A stretch of DNA of 64,000 nucleotides from the NCBI GenBank assembly GCA_963752745.1, contig CAVWAK010000039.1:11840-75839 (forward strand). Reading direction: 5' to 3'. The translations under genes were made by a program, and so were the position numbers. Origin of the DNA: Thiogranum sp963752745. GTDB lineage: Bacteria; Pseudomonadota; Gammaproteobacteria; DSM-19610. The notes beneath the pieces are model-generated. The model worked only from the letters and a program-made list of their open reading frames with translations, made no database searches and was not told where the DNA came from. Shown in pieces: positions 1 through 8,323 of this stretch; the first letter of the stretch is position 1, and every line of letters starts with the position of its first letter.

Positions 1-246
1 CTCGGTAATCAAAACATTGGCATGCGCCTTAACCTGTTCTTTATCACCGACAGCTGACACAGCCATCATTTGCGCATACGTATTGGATGCACTCAGATTC
101 TGGCTTTCCTGGTAACCAAACCAGGCCTTGCCTCCAAGCAATACCGATAGTCCCAGAAGGATTCCGGTAATAACCGAGCTACCGTTCTCCTTCCACCACT
201 TTCTGAGTGCCTCTACCTGTTCTTTCTCCGACGCATGTACGTCCAT
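1..246 (-). CDS. yfgM: YfgM family membrane protein (C-terminus beyond window edge)
   Basis: First 82 codons of a YfgM/UPF0070-type protein. A short charged N-terminus (MDVHASEKEQVEALRKWW) is followed by one hydrophobic segment at about residues 22-44, then the start of a periplasmic helical region that would carry TPR-like repeats. Family knowledge: YfgM is a single-pass inner-membrane protein associated with the SecYEG translocon and periplasmic chaperones. It starts 19 nt after the hisS stop, the usual hisS-yfgM(-bamB) order. The rest lies outside the window, so completeness cannot be judged. Confidence 0.85.
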   Translation of the reverse strand, partial: MDVHASEKEQVEALRKWWKENGSSVITGILLGLSVLLGGKAWFGYQESQNLSASNTYAQMMAVSAVGDKEQVKAHANVLITE

Positions 247-265
247 CGGAACCTCTCCTGATAAT

Positions 266-1540
266 CTACCCGTGAATGATTTCTGCAAGCCGGTCTGGTA
301 AAGCTGTAAATTCGACCGTCTCCTGATCTGTTTGTTCGCGCAGCGCCTTTAGCCCTGCACGACCCTGTTCCAGTTCTTCGTCACCCAGCACCAACGCAAA
401 ATGCGCACCACTGCGATCAGCTTTCTTAAACTGGCTCTTGAAACTGCCACCGCCGCAATGCGTCATAATACGCAAGGTCGGCACACTGTCCCTGAGCTGT
501 TCAGACAGCAGCAAACCATGGCGTTGCGCCTGCTCGCCGACGGCGACGATGTACACGTGCGGCGCCTTGTCCGGCAGGCTCACATGCTGACTCTCAAGCA
601 ATGCAATCAGCCGCTCGATACCCATGGCAAAACCGACTGCCGGCGTTGCACGCCCGCCCAGCTGCTCAACCAGCACATCGTAACGGCCACCGGCACATAC
701 TGTACCCTGAGCACCCAGCTGATCGGTTACCCACTCAAATACCGTGCGCCCATAATAGTCCAGACCGCGCACCAGGCACGGATTAACCGTATACGGTATC
801 CGCGCAGCATCCAGCAAGCTGCAAAGCCGCTCAAAATGCGCTTGCGATTCGGCATCGATGTATTCTGAAAGCCTCGGCGCCTCTTCCAGCAGGGACTGCG
901 TCTGCGGACTCTTGCTGTCGAGAATCCTCAAGGGGTTACTCTCCAGACGACGTTTACTGTCTTCGTCGAGTTGCTCCCGATGCTGCTGCAAATAACTGAC
1001 GAGCGCTTCACGAAATTTTGCCCGATCTGCACTGGTACCCAGTGAATTCAGCTGTAAGCTCACCTGCTGCAAACCTAACCGCTTCCACAGACGCGCCGTC
1101 AACATCAGCAGTTCTGCATCGACATCAGGGCCATCGAGCCCAAACACTTCAATGCCAATCTGGTGAAACTGCCGATAGCGCCCTTTCTGTGGTCGCTCAT
1201 GCCTGAACATAGGGCCGCTATACCATAGACGCTGTACCTGGTTGTGCGTCAGGCCATGTTGAATGCACGCACGCACACAGCCAGCGGTACCTTCCGGCCG
1301 CAGCGTCAGACTGTCACCATTACGGTCGTCGAAGGTATACATTTCCTTTTCGACGATATCCGTTACTTCGCCGATCGAACGTTTGAACAATTCTGTTTTT
1401 TCGACAATCGGCATACGGATTTCCTGAAATCCGTATGTATGCAGCACACTGCGAACCGTGTCTTCAAAGTATTGCCAGGCGGGAGACTGCGCCGGCAATA
1501 TATCATTCATACCGCGTATGGCTTGCAAGGTACTAGACAT
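266..1540 (-). CDS. hisS: Histidyl-tRNA synthetase
   Basis: Class II aminoacyl-tRNA synthetase of 424 aa, the usual bacterial length, charging tRNA-His in the cytoplasm. Motif 2 is visible as RHERPQKGRYRQF (113-125), the histidine-specific motifs as LVRGLDYYGRT (about 257-267) and CAGGRYD, and motif 3 as AVGFAMGIERL. The C-terminal ~100 residues form the anticodon-binding domain. It sits 3 nt downstream of rodZ and 19 nt upstream of yfgM. In many gammaproteobacteria ispG lies between rodZ and hisS; here it is absent. Confidence 0.98.
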   Translation of the reverse strand: MSSTLQAIRGMNDILPAQSPAWQYFEDTVRSVLHTYGFQEIRMPIVEKTELFKRSIGEVTDIVEKEMYTFDDRNGDSLTLRPEGTAGCVRACIQHGLTHNQVQRLWYSGPMFRHERPQKGRYRQFHQIGIEVFGLDGPDVDAELLMLTARLWKRLGLQQVSLQLNSLGTSADRAKFREALVSYLQQHREQLDEDSKRRLESNPLRILDSKSPQTQSLLEEAPRLSEYIDAESQAHFERLCSLLDAARIPYTVNPCLVRGLDYYGRTVFEWVTDQLGAQGTVCAGGRYDVLVEQLGGRATPAVGFAMGIERLIALLESQHVSLPDKAPHVYIVAVGEQAQRHGLLLSEQLRDSVPTLRIMTHCGGGSFKSQFKKADRSGAHFALVLGDEELEQGRAGLKALREQTDQETVEFTALPDRLAEIIHG

Positions 1541-1543
1541 CGT

Positions 1544-2458
1544 TCAGTCGTCCAGCACCAGTCGCGCGACCTTTCCACGCTGGAAAGATTGCAGATCTAC
1601 AACTTCGCCGCGATAGACGATTTCAACTCCCGGCGCATTGCCCAGCAGTATTTGTATAGGCGGTTCAGCACGTACCGTGCGTTGACTGCCAGCCCTCTGG
1701 GTGCCGACGACCAGTTTGCGACCATGGCTCTCCATTTCCACCCAGCTGTCCTCGCTGAATCGCATATTGATTTCGGCCGGTCCGGTGACAGCTGTTTCGG
1801 GCACCGGGAGCTGTTCGCTCCCGGTCACACCGGTGCCGGACGAGACAGGTTCTTGCACGGATTCCTCAGTCGGTTCTTCGTTTACACCCTCCGACGGTTT
1901 GCTTTCCGGCAACTCCTCGATTTCGGGGCGACGCGAAAACGCCGGGAGCTGCGCAGCACCGGAATCTGATGTCGGCGCATCAAGCGGTAAGACCAGGCTA
2001 CTACCGCCTTCTTCCGGCTGATCAACCTTATCCATCAGACGCTCAACGAGCGGCACACCGTATGTTATGAGGGCAAGCACCAGGGCAATAAGCGCCAGCC
2101 AGAAAAACCACTTCCCCAGCGGCAAACGCAGAGTCCGCTTGCGACGCATCCCGACCGCCTTTAAAGGACGGGCACGGTAATCGTCATCAGCCGGCAATGC
2201 TGCCAGTACCTCTTGCTCATCGAGGCCCAGTAGTCGCGCATAGGCCTTGATATAACCACGCACAAAAGTCAGCGCCGGCAAACCCGACTCATCGCCACCC
2301 TCAAGCGCCTCGACAACCTCGGATCGCAAATGCAGCGCTGTTGCCACGGCAGCCACTTCACGCTGCTGTTCCCGGCGGGCACCGGACAGACGATTACCAA
2401 CAGCTGCCAGTCCAGACGCTGCCGGGGACTCTGCATCGTCGTTAAACTCAATGGTCAC
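1544..2458 (-). CDS. rodZ: Cytoskeletal protein RodZ
   Basis: 304 aa with the RodZ layout: an N-terminal helix-turn-helix of the HTH_25 type (about 18-87), a basic stretch (MRRKRTLRLPLGKW), one membrane helix (about 113-133), an acidic Pro/Glu/Ser-rich linker, and a C-terminal DUF4115 beta domain (about 225-304, containing EDSWVEM). RodZ links MreB filaments to the elongasome and keeps rod shape. The start is GTG and overlaps the end of pilW by 11 nt, suggesting translational coupling. Only the generally conserved domains were checked. Confidence 0.93.
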   Translation of the reverse strand: MTIEFNDDAESPAASGLAAVGNRLSGARREQQREVAAVATALHLRSEVVEALEGGDESGLPALTFVRGYIKAYARLLGLDEQEVLAALPADDDYRARPLKAVGMRRKRTLRLPLGKWFFWLALIALVLALITYGVPLVERLMDKVDQPEEGGSSLVLPLDAPTSDSGAAQLPAFSRRPEIEELPESKPSEGVNEEPTEESVQEPVSSGTGVTGSEQLPVPETAVTGPAEINMRFSEDSWVEMESHGRKLVVGTQRAGSQRTVRAEPPIQILLGNAPGVEIVYRGEVVDLQSFQRGKVARLVLDD

Positions 2459-3215
2459 CCAGTTTACTCTCCCACTCGATCAGCGCCTGAGTTTCACTGG
2501 CCTCCGGATGCTGGTTTTTCAACACCATTGAATAGCTCGATACGGCATTAAGGTCCTGCAAGGCAGACTCGGCTTGCACGCCAATCCAGAGAAACTCCGG
2601 ACTCAACGTAGCGACGCCCTGCAGGCGCTGCAGGTACGCACGTGTTGCCAGGTATTTCTGCTGGGCAAAACTGCTGCGCACCATCTCACGCAATGCCGGT
2701 GGATAACTTGGATTGCGTTGCAATGCCTTGCGGAAATACGTATCTGCCAGGACGACGTCCGGCCGATCCATGGCACAGATACCCGCATTGGTAAAAATCA
2801 ACTCCGGATATTTATACAATGGATCGCTGGCCGCAACGACAAACATCTGGTCGGCCTTTTCCAGTTCACCCTTGCGGCACAGGAATTGACCATAAGCGTT
2901 CAAAGTAACCGGATCCTTGCGGTTAATGCTGTACGCCTTGCGGTAATGTTTTTCTGCCTCCTTATCTTCACCAAGTTTTTCATTGAGGATGGCCAATGAC
3001 ACCTGGGCCAGCTGCAGTTCCGGGTTCTGCTTGACCGCCTTGTTAAGTTTCTCCGACGCGGCCTCATACATACCTTGGCGCAGGTACTCGATGCCCAGCT
3101 GAGCATTGATGTCAGCCGGATCCCCCTTAAATTCAGCATCTGATTTGGTCGGATTCGATGAACACGCACCAAGCATTAACAACACCAGAATTCCTGCAAT
3201 GAGATTACGTATCAA
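2448..3215 (-). CDS. pilW: Type IV pilus biogenesis/stability lipoprotein PilW (PilF)
   Basis: 255-aa TPR lipoprotein. The signal peptide ends in the lipobox LMLGAC with Cys18 as the lipidated residue, and the rest is a run of TPR helices (for example YEAASEKLNKAVKQNPE). Family role: outer-membrane pilotin needed for PilQ secretin assembly. The start is TTG, not ATG; it overlaps the rlmN stop by 3 nt and is supported by a strong GGAGG six bases upstream. It belongs to the rlmN-pilW-rodZ-hisS run and fits the fimX/fimW genes farther along. Confidence 0.9.
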   Translation of the reverse strand: MIRNLIAGILVLLMLGACSSNPTKSDAEFKGDPADINAQLGIEYLRQGMYEAASEKLNKAVKQNPELQLAQVSLAILNEKLGEDKEAEKHYRKAYSINRKDPVTLNAYGQFLCRKGELEKADQMFVVAASDPLYKYPELIFTNAGICAMDRPDVVLADTYFRKALQRNPSYPPALREMVRSSFAQQKYLATRAYLQRLQGVATLSPEFLWIGVQAESALQDLNAVSSYSMVLKNQHPEASETQALIEWESKLGDH

Positions 3216-4309
3216 GTCCCGCCTCCAGTAACATGTATGGCCATTCGCTCCCGGCGCCGGGTGCGATCTTCAAAATCACCAGCCAGTTGACCACAGGCTG
3301 CGTCGATATCATCACCGCGTGTACGGCGTGTGATAGTTACTATGCCGGCGTGATGCAAGATATCCCGAAAGCGGTCAATGCGCGCTGCACTGCTGCGGCG
3401 ATAGCGGGTTTTCGGAAACGGGTTAAAGGGAATCAAATTAACCTTCGATGGTACGTTCCGGAGTAATTTGGCAAGCGCATGCGCCTGTTGGTCACTGTCA
3501 TTGACACCGTCGAGCATGACATATTCAATGGTGACGCGCCGACGGCCTTCACCGACATATGTCCTGCACGCCTGCAGGACCTCATCGATCTGATATTTCC
3601 TGTTCAACGGCACCAGCTTCTCGCGCAACAGGTTATCAGGTGCGTGTAGTGACAGGGCGAGACTGATATCAGTCACTTCAGCAAGCCGTTCAAGCCCCGG
3701 AACCACGCCAGCAGTACTCAGCGTGACACGGCGCTTCGACAGGGCATAGGCAAAGTCATCCTGCATCAGATTAATGGCAGCCAATACATTATCGAAATTC
3801 AGCAGCGGCTCGCCCATGCCCATAAAGACTACGTTGGAGATTGCCGGTTCGTTGTCAGCAGCCAGTAACCGACTGGCCATCCACAATTGACTGATGATTT
3901 CCCCAGTCGTCAAATTGCGATTGAAGCCCTGCTGTGCAGTCGAACAAAAGCTGCAATTCAGGGCACAACCAACCTGTGAAGAAATACACAGGGTGGCACG
4001 CTCCGATTCCGGAATGTAAACACTTTCAATGCGATTCCCGTCAGCCAGTTCAAACAACCATTTGCGCGTGCCGTCTGACGCACGCTGATCTGCTGCGACC
4101 ACCGGCCCCTCAATGCAGGCATCCGCCTTGAGCGCCTCCCGCAGGGACTTGCCAAGGTTGGTCATGAGGTCAAAATCATCGACCCCCTGCTGATGAATCC
4201 ATTTCAGAACCTGCTGGGCGCGAAAGGGTTTTTCGCCACGCGTAACAAACCAGTCGGCCAGCGCGGGCCGATCCAGGTCAAGCAAGTTCTGTTGCGGCTG
4301 AATGTGCAC
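3212..4309 (-). CDS. rlmN: Dual-specificity 23S rRNA/tRNA adenine C2-methyltransferase RlmN
   Basis: Radical-SAM enzyme that methylates A2503 of 23S rRNA and A37 of some tRNAs. The cluster motif CALNCSFC gives Cys115, Cys119 and Cys122, and the methyl-carrying C-terminal Cys339 lies in DIDAACGQLAGD. I chose the GTG at 4309 (VHIQPQQNLLDLDRPAL, 365 aa) because homology begins there and an AGGA lies 8-9 nt upstream. The frame stays open to an ATG at 4399, but those 30 extra residues look unlike the family. Followed without a gap by pilW. Confidence 0.95.
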   Translation of the reverse strand: MHIQPQQNLLDLDRPALADWFVTRGEKPFRAQQVLKWIHQQGVDDFDLMTNLGKSLREALKADACIEGPVVAADQRASDGTRKWLFELADGNRIESVYIPESERATLCISSQVGCALNCSFCSTAQQGFNRNLTTGEIISQLWMASRLLAADNEPAISNVVFMGMGEPLLNFDNVLAAINLMQDDFAYALSKRRVTLSTAGVVPGLERLAEVTDISLALSLHAPDNLLREKLVPLNRKYQIDEVLQACRTYVGEGRRRVTIEYVMLDGVNDSDQQAHALAKLLRNVPSKVNLIPFNPFPKTRYRRSSAARIDRFRDILHHAGIVTITRRTRGDDIDAACGQLAGDFEDRTRRRERMAIHVTGGGT

Positions 4310-4399
4310 TCTGAAGTATCCTGTTGCTCCCAAGCCCAGCGGTGGTATGGCGGACCGGAAGTGAAGGCTAAATCTCCTAAAAATCTGTAGTTTAGCCAA

Positions 4400-4705
4400 T
4401 CTAATTCAATTGCGTAGTGTACCTTCTCAGGCACAACCCAGGCAATTGTGATTATCGGCGCGCCGGTGTGGACTGGCGCCGGAATAATATTTCAGGAGTT
4501 GCCAGGAATCATCGATAAGTTACTGTAATTATTGAATACAACAGCTGTGGAACCATGGAGCAGCACTATGCGCTACCGTTATCGGACGCACAGGTCAGCG
4601 AGTGGCGGATACCGATGAACCTGGTGATCGACTGGATATGGGCCTCGCAATACTCATGCAGATCGAGATCAACCTGGTTTCACGCATGCCACAGCGGCAC
4701 CGTGA
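4400..4705. other. Gene-poor gap upstream of rlmN
   Basis: No convincing gene on either strand. It should hold the rlmN promoter, but I see no clear sigma-70 pair. A GC-rich imperfect inverted repeat lies at about 4451-4489. In many relatives ndk sits between iscX and rlmN; no ndk is recognisable here. Short frames in this stretch read as noise. Confidence 0.5.
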
Positions 4706-4888
4706 TTAACCCGCAGCCGCCTGGATCTGCACCCTGGCTGGACTCCTGATTGCCGTCGGCAACTCGACGCGACTTTAAGCAATCTACTCGATCACAAGCA
4801 TGCCGAAGGCTTTGAAAACCGTAATTTCAATACCGGTGTGCGCCGCAGAGTGTGGCTGAAAGACACCTACCACTTTGAACAGAGTTAG
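4706..4888 (+). pseudogene. Probable C-terminal remnant of a TonB-dependent outer-membrane receptor
   Basis: An open frame of 60 codons with no start codon, bounded by a stop at 4703 and ending at TAG 4886-4888. Its peptide ends TLSNLLDHKHAEGF...NTGVRRRVWLKDTYHF, which resembles the end of TonB-dependent receptor barrels (NL-(F/L)-D-x-x-Y, then G-x-x-R-x-V-x-L-x-x-x-Y-x-F with a terminal aromatic). No plug domain or upstream barrel is recognisable. Inference: a decayed fragment left by a deletion. Similarity was judged by eye only. Confidence 0.35.
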
Positions 4889-4928
4889 TTGCCAGCCGGT
4901 AACGCGAGTCATTACGAACGTGTGACGA

Positions 4929-5129
4929 CTACTCCCGCTCCTCGATCCAGGCCAACTGAATGGCTTCGAGAATCTTTTCCCCGCAGTGTTCGGGATCGTC
5001 GTTAAATGCTTCCAGCGCCATAACCCAATCGCGCAGGTCGGTAAAACGTACCTGGGTAGGGTCAATATCCGGATGCGCTTCATCAAGCTCGATGGCGATA
5101 TCCAGTGAATCTGTCCACTTCAGCTCCAT
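4929..5129 (-). CDS. iscX: Fe-S cluster assembly protein IscX
   Basis: 66-aa acidic protein of the IscX/YfhJ family, matching the usual length. Diagnostic segments are MELKWTDSLDIAIELDE and FTDLRDWVMALEAFNDDP. Family knowledge: IscX binds IscS and iron and modulates cluster assembly. It is the last gene of the isc cluster, 11 nt after fdx. No clear terminator follows it. Confidence 0.95.
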   Translation of the reverse strand: MELKWTDSLDIAIELDEAHPDIDPTQVRFTDLRDWVMALEAFNDDPEHCGEKILEAIQLAWIEERE

Positions 5130-5140
5130 ACGCTCATCCT

Positions 5141-5479
5141 CTAGTGGTTCTCGCTGACCATGTTAATGGTGTACTTGGGTATCTCCACCACCAGGTCCTG
5201 GTCTGCAACCCGGGCCTGGCAGCTGAGTCGTGAATCCGGCTCCAGTCCCCAGGCCTTGTCGAGCATATCGTCTTCGGTTTCGTCTGACTCTTCCAGCGAA
5301 TCAAATCCCTCGCGAACATACACATGGCAGGTGGTGCAGGCACAGGATTTCTCGCAGGCATGTTCGATATCGATTCCCGCGGCCAGGGCAGCATCGCAAA
5401 CCGTGGTACCAGGATCGACTTGCAGGACTGCTCCTTCCGGGCAGATTTCTTCGTGGGGCAGGATAATTATCTGCGGCAT
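5141..5479 (-). CDS. fdx: ISC-type [2Fe-2S] ferredoxin
   Basis: 112-aa adrenodoxin-type ferredoxin. Cluster ligands are Cys42, Cys48, Cys51 and Cys87 (C-x5-C-x2-C-x35-C), with an extra Cys46 as in other ISC ferredoxins. It supplies electrons for cluster assembly. It lies between hscA (11 nt upstream) and iscX. The full length, acidic helix and C-terminal PKYTINMVSENH segment are typical of Fdx. Confidence 0.97.
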   Translation of the reverse strand: MPQIIILPHEEICPEGAVLQVDPGTTVCDAALAAGIDIEHACEKSCACTTCHVYVREGFDSLEESDETEDDMLDKAWGLEPDSRLSCQARVADQDLVVEIPKYTINMVSENH

Positions 5480-5490
5480 ACTCTTTCGAC

Positions 5491-7365
5491 CTATTTGAAC
5501 TCGTCCACGGCATGTCCTGCCATGGCCTGGTGAATATTGGCATTCATGCGGCGGTCAACAAAAACCGTGCTGACTGCCTCAAGTTTTTCGATGGCTGTTT
5601 TGATGGCTCGATGGTTATCACCTGCCTGCGCATTGCCCAGCGCTTCGGCTGCAGCATCGATCGCTTTTCGTTCACTGCTATCCAGATACTTATCGCCATC
5701 CTGTTTCAACGCAGCCTGCAAGGCTTCGAGAACCCGGTCGGCTTCGACCTGTTGTTCACGCAAGCGGCGAGCTTCCATGTCACCCTGAGCATGATCCATA
5801 GAGGCGCGCAGCATGGTTTCAATTTCATTATCCGTCAAGCCGTACGATGGCTTCACTTCGATATGCGCTTTCACGCCACTGTTTTGTTCTTCGGCAGAGA
5901 CACTGAGCAGACCATCGGCGTCGACCTGGAAAGTAACGCGGATACGCGCCGCTCCAGCGGTCATTGGTGGCATGTCACGTAATTCGAAACGGGCCAGTGA
6001 GCGACAATCATCAATCAATTCCCGCTCACCCTGCACCACGTGGAGCGCCATGGCCGTTTGGCCATCCTTGAAAGTCGTAAACTCCTGGGCCCGTGCAACC
6101 GGAATCGTGGTGTTACGCGGAATAATTTTTTCAGAGAGCCCCCCCATGGTCTCGAGGCCCAATGACAAGGGAATGACGTCCAGCAACAACATTTCGTCTT
6201 CAGGTTTGTTACCGGCGAGAATGTCGGCCTGTACGGCGGCACCGATGGCGACAACCTTGTCGGGGTCGATATCCACGAGCGGTGGCTTTTCGAAGAAATC
6301 CCCAACCATGCTGCGCACCTTGCGCACACGCGTCGAACCACCCACCATGACAAGGTCGTGCACGTCTTCAATACCGACACCAGCATCTCTCAACACACGT
6401 CTGCAGGGCATCAAGGTCTTGCGGATCAAGGGTTCAAGCAACTCATCGAGTATTTCGATGGTCAATACACCCCGCCAGCGACTGCCATCCTCCAGCTCGA
6501 TATCGATATCTGCCGAATCGCTACCGGTCAGGGCCTCCTTGGCCGCACAGGCTGACTGTAAAAGCCGGCGCTGCAGCGAGTGACTCAAATCTTTACCGAT
6601 ACCGGCCTGCCCCATAATCCAGGTGGCGACCAGATTGTCCATGTCGTCGCCGCCGAGTGCTGTATCCCCTGCGGTAGCCAGCACTTCGAAGACTCCCTGG
6701 CTGAGGCGCAAGATAGATATATCAAACGTACCACCGCCCAGGTCGTAGACGGCAATGACACCATCCGAACCCCGGTCCAGCCCGTAAGCGACAGCCGCTG
6801 CCGTAGGCTCATTTAAAAGACGTAACACCTTGAGCCCGGCCAAAGTACCCGCATCCTTGGTGGCCTGACGCTGGGCATCGTCAAAATAGGCTGGCACGGT
6901 AATCACCACACCCGTCAGCTCACCGCCCAGTGTCGTCTCGGCCCGCTGCTTGAGCACCATCAGGATATCGGCAGATACCTGTACAGGACTGCGATCACCG
7001 GCAGCCGTGCGGATCAGCGGCATACCCGACTCGCCAGCAACGAATTCGTAGGGCAGCCTGGTCCCGAGACCCTTAACATCGTCGACGCCACGCCCCATGA
7101 AACGCTTCACGGAAACAATGGTATTCAGCGGGTCGCTGGCAGCCTGGGTCCTGGCTTCTTTTCCAACACTACAGTCACCGTCCGGCATATAACGCACTAC
7201 TGAAGGCAAAAGATGCAGCCCGTTTTCATCGGCCAGCGTATCTGCCACTCCGCTACGCACACTGGCGACCAGCGAATTAGTGGTTCCAAGGTCAATGCCC
7301 GCTGCGAGCCGGTGCTCGTGTGGCGCGGTTGCTTGACCGGGTTCTGAAATCTGTAACAGGGCCAT
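5491..7365 (-). CDS. hscA: Fe-S cluster chaperone HscA (Hsp70 family)
   Basis: 624-aa DnaK-like ATPase. The nucleotide-binding domain shows AAGIDLGTTNSLVA, YDLGGGTFDISILRL and VMVGGSTRVRKV; the substrate-binding domain follows from about residue 390. In E. coli, HscA recognises an LPPVK peptide on IscU and, with HscB, drives cluster release. That makes the absence of iscU from this cluster notable. Its start codon overlaps the hscB stop (TGATG). Confidence 0.97.
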   Translation of the reverse strand: MALLQISEPGQATAPHEHRLAAGIDLGTTNSLVASVRSGVADTLADENGLHLLPSVVRYMPDGDCSVGKEARTQAASDPLNTIVSVKRFMGRGVDDVKGLGTRLPYEFVAGESGMPLIRTAAGDRSPVQVSADILMVLKQRAETTLGGELTGVVITVPAYFDDAQRQATKDAGTLAGLKVLRLLNEPTAAAVAYGLDRGSDGVIAVYDLGGGTFDISILRLSQGVFEVLATAGDTALGGDDMDNLVATWIMGQAGIGKDLSHSLQRRLLQSACAAKEALTGSDSADIDIELEDGSRWRGVLTIEILDELLEPLIRKTLMPCRRVLRDAGVGIEDVHDLVMVGGSTRVRKVRSMVGDFFEKPPLVDIDPDKVVAIGAAVQADILAGNKPEDEMLLLDVIPLSLGLETMGGLSEKIIPRNTTIPVARAQEFTTFKDGQTAMALHVVQGERELIDDCRSLARFELRDMPPMTAGAARIRVTFQVDADGLLSVSAEEQNSGVKAHIEVKPSYGLTDNEIETMLRASMDHAQGDMEARRLREQQVEADRVLEALQAALKQDGDKYLDSSERKAIDAAAEALGNAQAGDNHRAIKTAIEKLEAVSTVFVDRRMNANIHQAMAGHAVDEFK

Positions 7366-7910
7366 CAGTAAAGCTCGTCTTCCAGGTCGGCTTCCAGTTC
7401 CTGCACCTCATTGTTGAGGCGCGTAAAAAATTGCATGCGCAGGGCGAGTGTAACTGCTTGGTCAATATCAGCACCACTGTCGAGTGCCTGACCCAGCGCG
7501 GCTTCAAGATCACGATACTGATCTCTGATCTGCCGCGAAAGCGTATCCAGAACTTGCAGGGGGTCGTCCTGTATACGCACTTCCGCCAACTGTTCACGTA
7601 ACTCAATCTGCTGCATCAGAAATTCGGGATCCTGGTGCGTCTGCTGTTGATCTTCAATCGCGTGGCCACGCAGCGCAAGAAGGTACTGCCCGCGTTTCAA
7701 CGGGTCCTTGAGAGTCTCGAAGGCCTCGTTTATTTGCGCAGCCCGTTGCACCGAGAGACGGCGTTCCTGATCACTGGCATTCGCAAACCGGTCCGGATGT
7801 GCTGTGCGCTGCAACTCGCGATAGCGCGCATCCAGATCTTTGCGATCAAGCCGGTAATGCTCGGGCAACGCAAAAAGCTCAAAGTGATTTTGTGACAGGG
7901 TAGTAGACAT
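7365..7910 (-). CDS. hscB: Co-chaperone HscB (J-domain)
   Basis: 181 aa. An N-terminal J-domain carries the HPD motif (in TAHPDRF, residues 38-40) and a C-terminal three-helix domain matches the IscU-binding region of HscB. Stimulates HscA ATPase. It begins only 11 nt after the U-tract of a strong terminator (7921-7949), so its transcription depends on read-through or on a promoter inside that short gap. The family start MSTTLSQNHFELFALP is standard. Confidence 0.95.
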   Translation of the reverse strand: MSTTLSQNHFELFALPEHYRLDRKDLDARYRELQRTAHPDRFANASDQERRLSVQRAAQINEAFETLKDPLKRGQYLLALRGHAIEDQQQTHQDPEFLMQQIELREQLAEVRIQDDPLQVLDTLSRQIRDQYRDLEAALGQALDSGADIDQAVTLALRMQFFTRLNNEVQELEADLEDELY

Positions 7911-7920
7911 TGCTTACCTG

Positions 7921-7949
7921 AAAAAAAACATCCCCGCCAAAGCGGGGAT
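7921..7949 (-). terminator. Intrinsic terminator between iscA and hscB
   Basis: On the minus strand, ATCCCCGC, loop TTTG, GCGGGGAT, then G and eight T residues: a perfect 8-bp GC-rich stem with a U-tract (stem arms 7942-7949 and 7930-7937, T-tract 7928-7921). It lies 39 nt after the iscA stop and 11 nt before hscB, inside the isc cluster, so it probably lowers chaperone gene expression relative to iscA by partial read-through. Confidence 0.9.
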
Positions 7950-7987
7950 CGCATTCGCGTTTGATAGCCAACATGCAACGTCAGCAG

Positions 7988-8311
7988 TCAAACATTAAAA
8001 CTTTCGCCGCACCCGCACGCGTCCTTGACGTTGGGATTATTGAACTTGAATCCCTCGTTCAACCCTTCCTTGGCAAAATCGAGCTCTGTGCCGTCGATAT
8101 AGACCAGACTCTTCTGGTCCACAATCACCTTAACACCGTGATCCTCGAAGACCGTATCACCGTCACCAATCTCGTCAACAAATTCCAGAACATACGCCAT
8201 GCCGGAGCAACCCGAGGTGCGCACGCCGAGACGCAAACCTGCGCCTTTGCCACGCTGGCCGAGGAAGGCCTTAACCCGGCTGGCCGCCGCATCAGTCAGT
8301 GTAACCGCCAT
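7988..8311 (-). CDS. iscA: Iron-sulfur cluster assembly protein IscA
   Basis: 107-aa A-type carrier with the three conserved cysteines: Cys35 (TSGCSGMAY) and the C-terminal pair Cys99/Cys101 (ACGCGESF). It binds iron or an Fe-S cluster and passes it to target proteins. It starts 12 nt after the iscS stop with a GGAGG-type ribosome site, leaving no room for iscU, which normally stands between iscS and iscA. Confidence 0.95.
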   Translation of the reverse strand: MAVTLTDAAASRVKAFLGQRGKGAGLRLGVRTSGCSGMAYVLEFVDEIGDGDTVFEDHGVKVIVDQKSLVYIDGTELDFAKEGLNEGFKFNNPNVKDACGCGESFNV

Positions 8312-8323
8312 ACTTACAGCCTC

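Noticed and set aside
4784..5086. 100-codon minus-strand frame before and inside iscX
   Set aside because: It overlaps iscX in another frame, has no ribosome site or family-like pattern, and is opposite the receptor remnant.
5813..6583. 256-codon Ser-rich plus-strand frame opposite hscA
   Set aside because: Serine-rich antisense of a conserved ATPase, a typical shadow.
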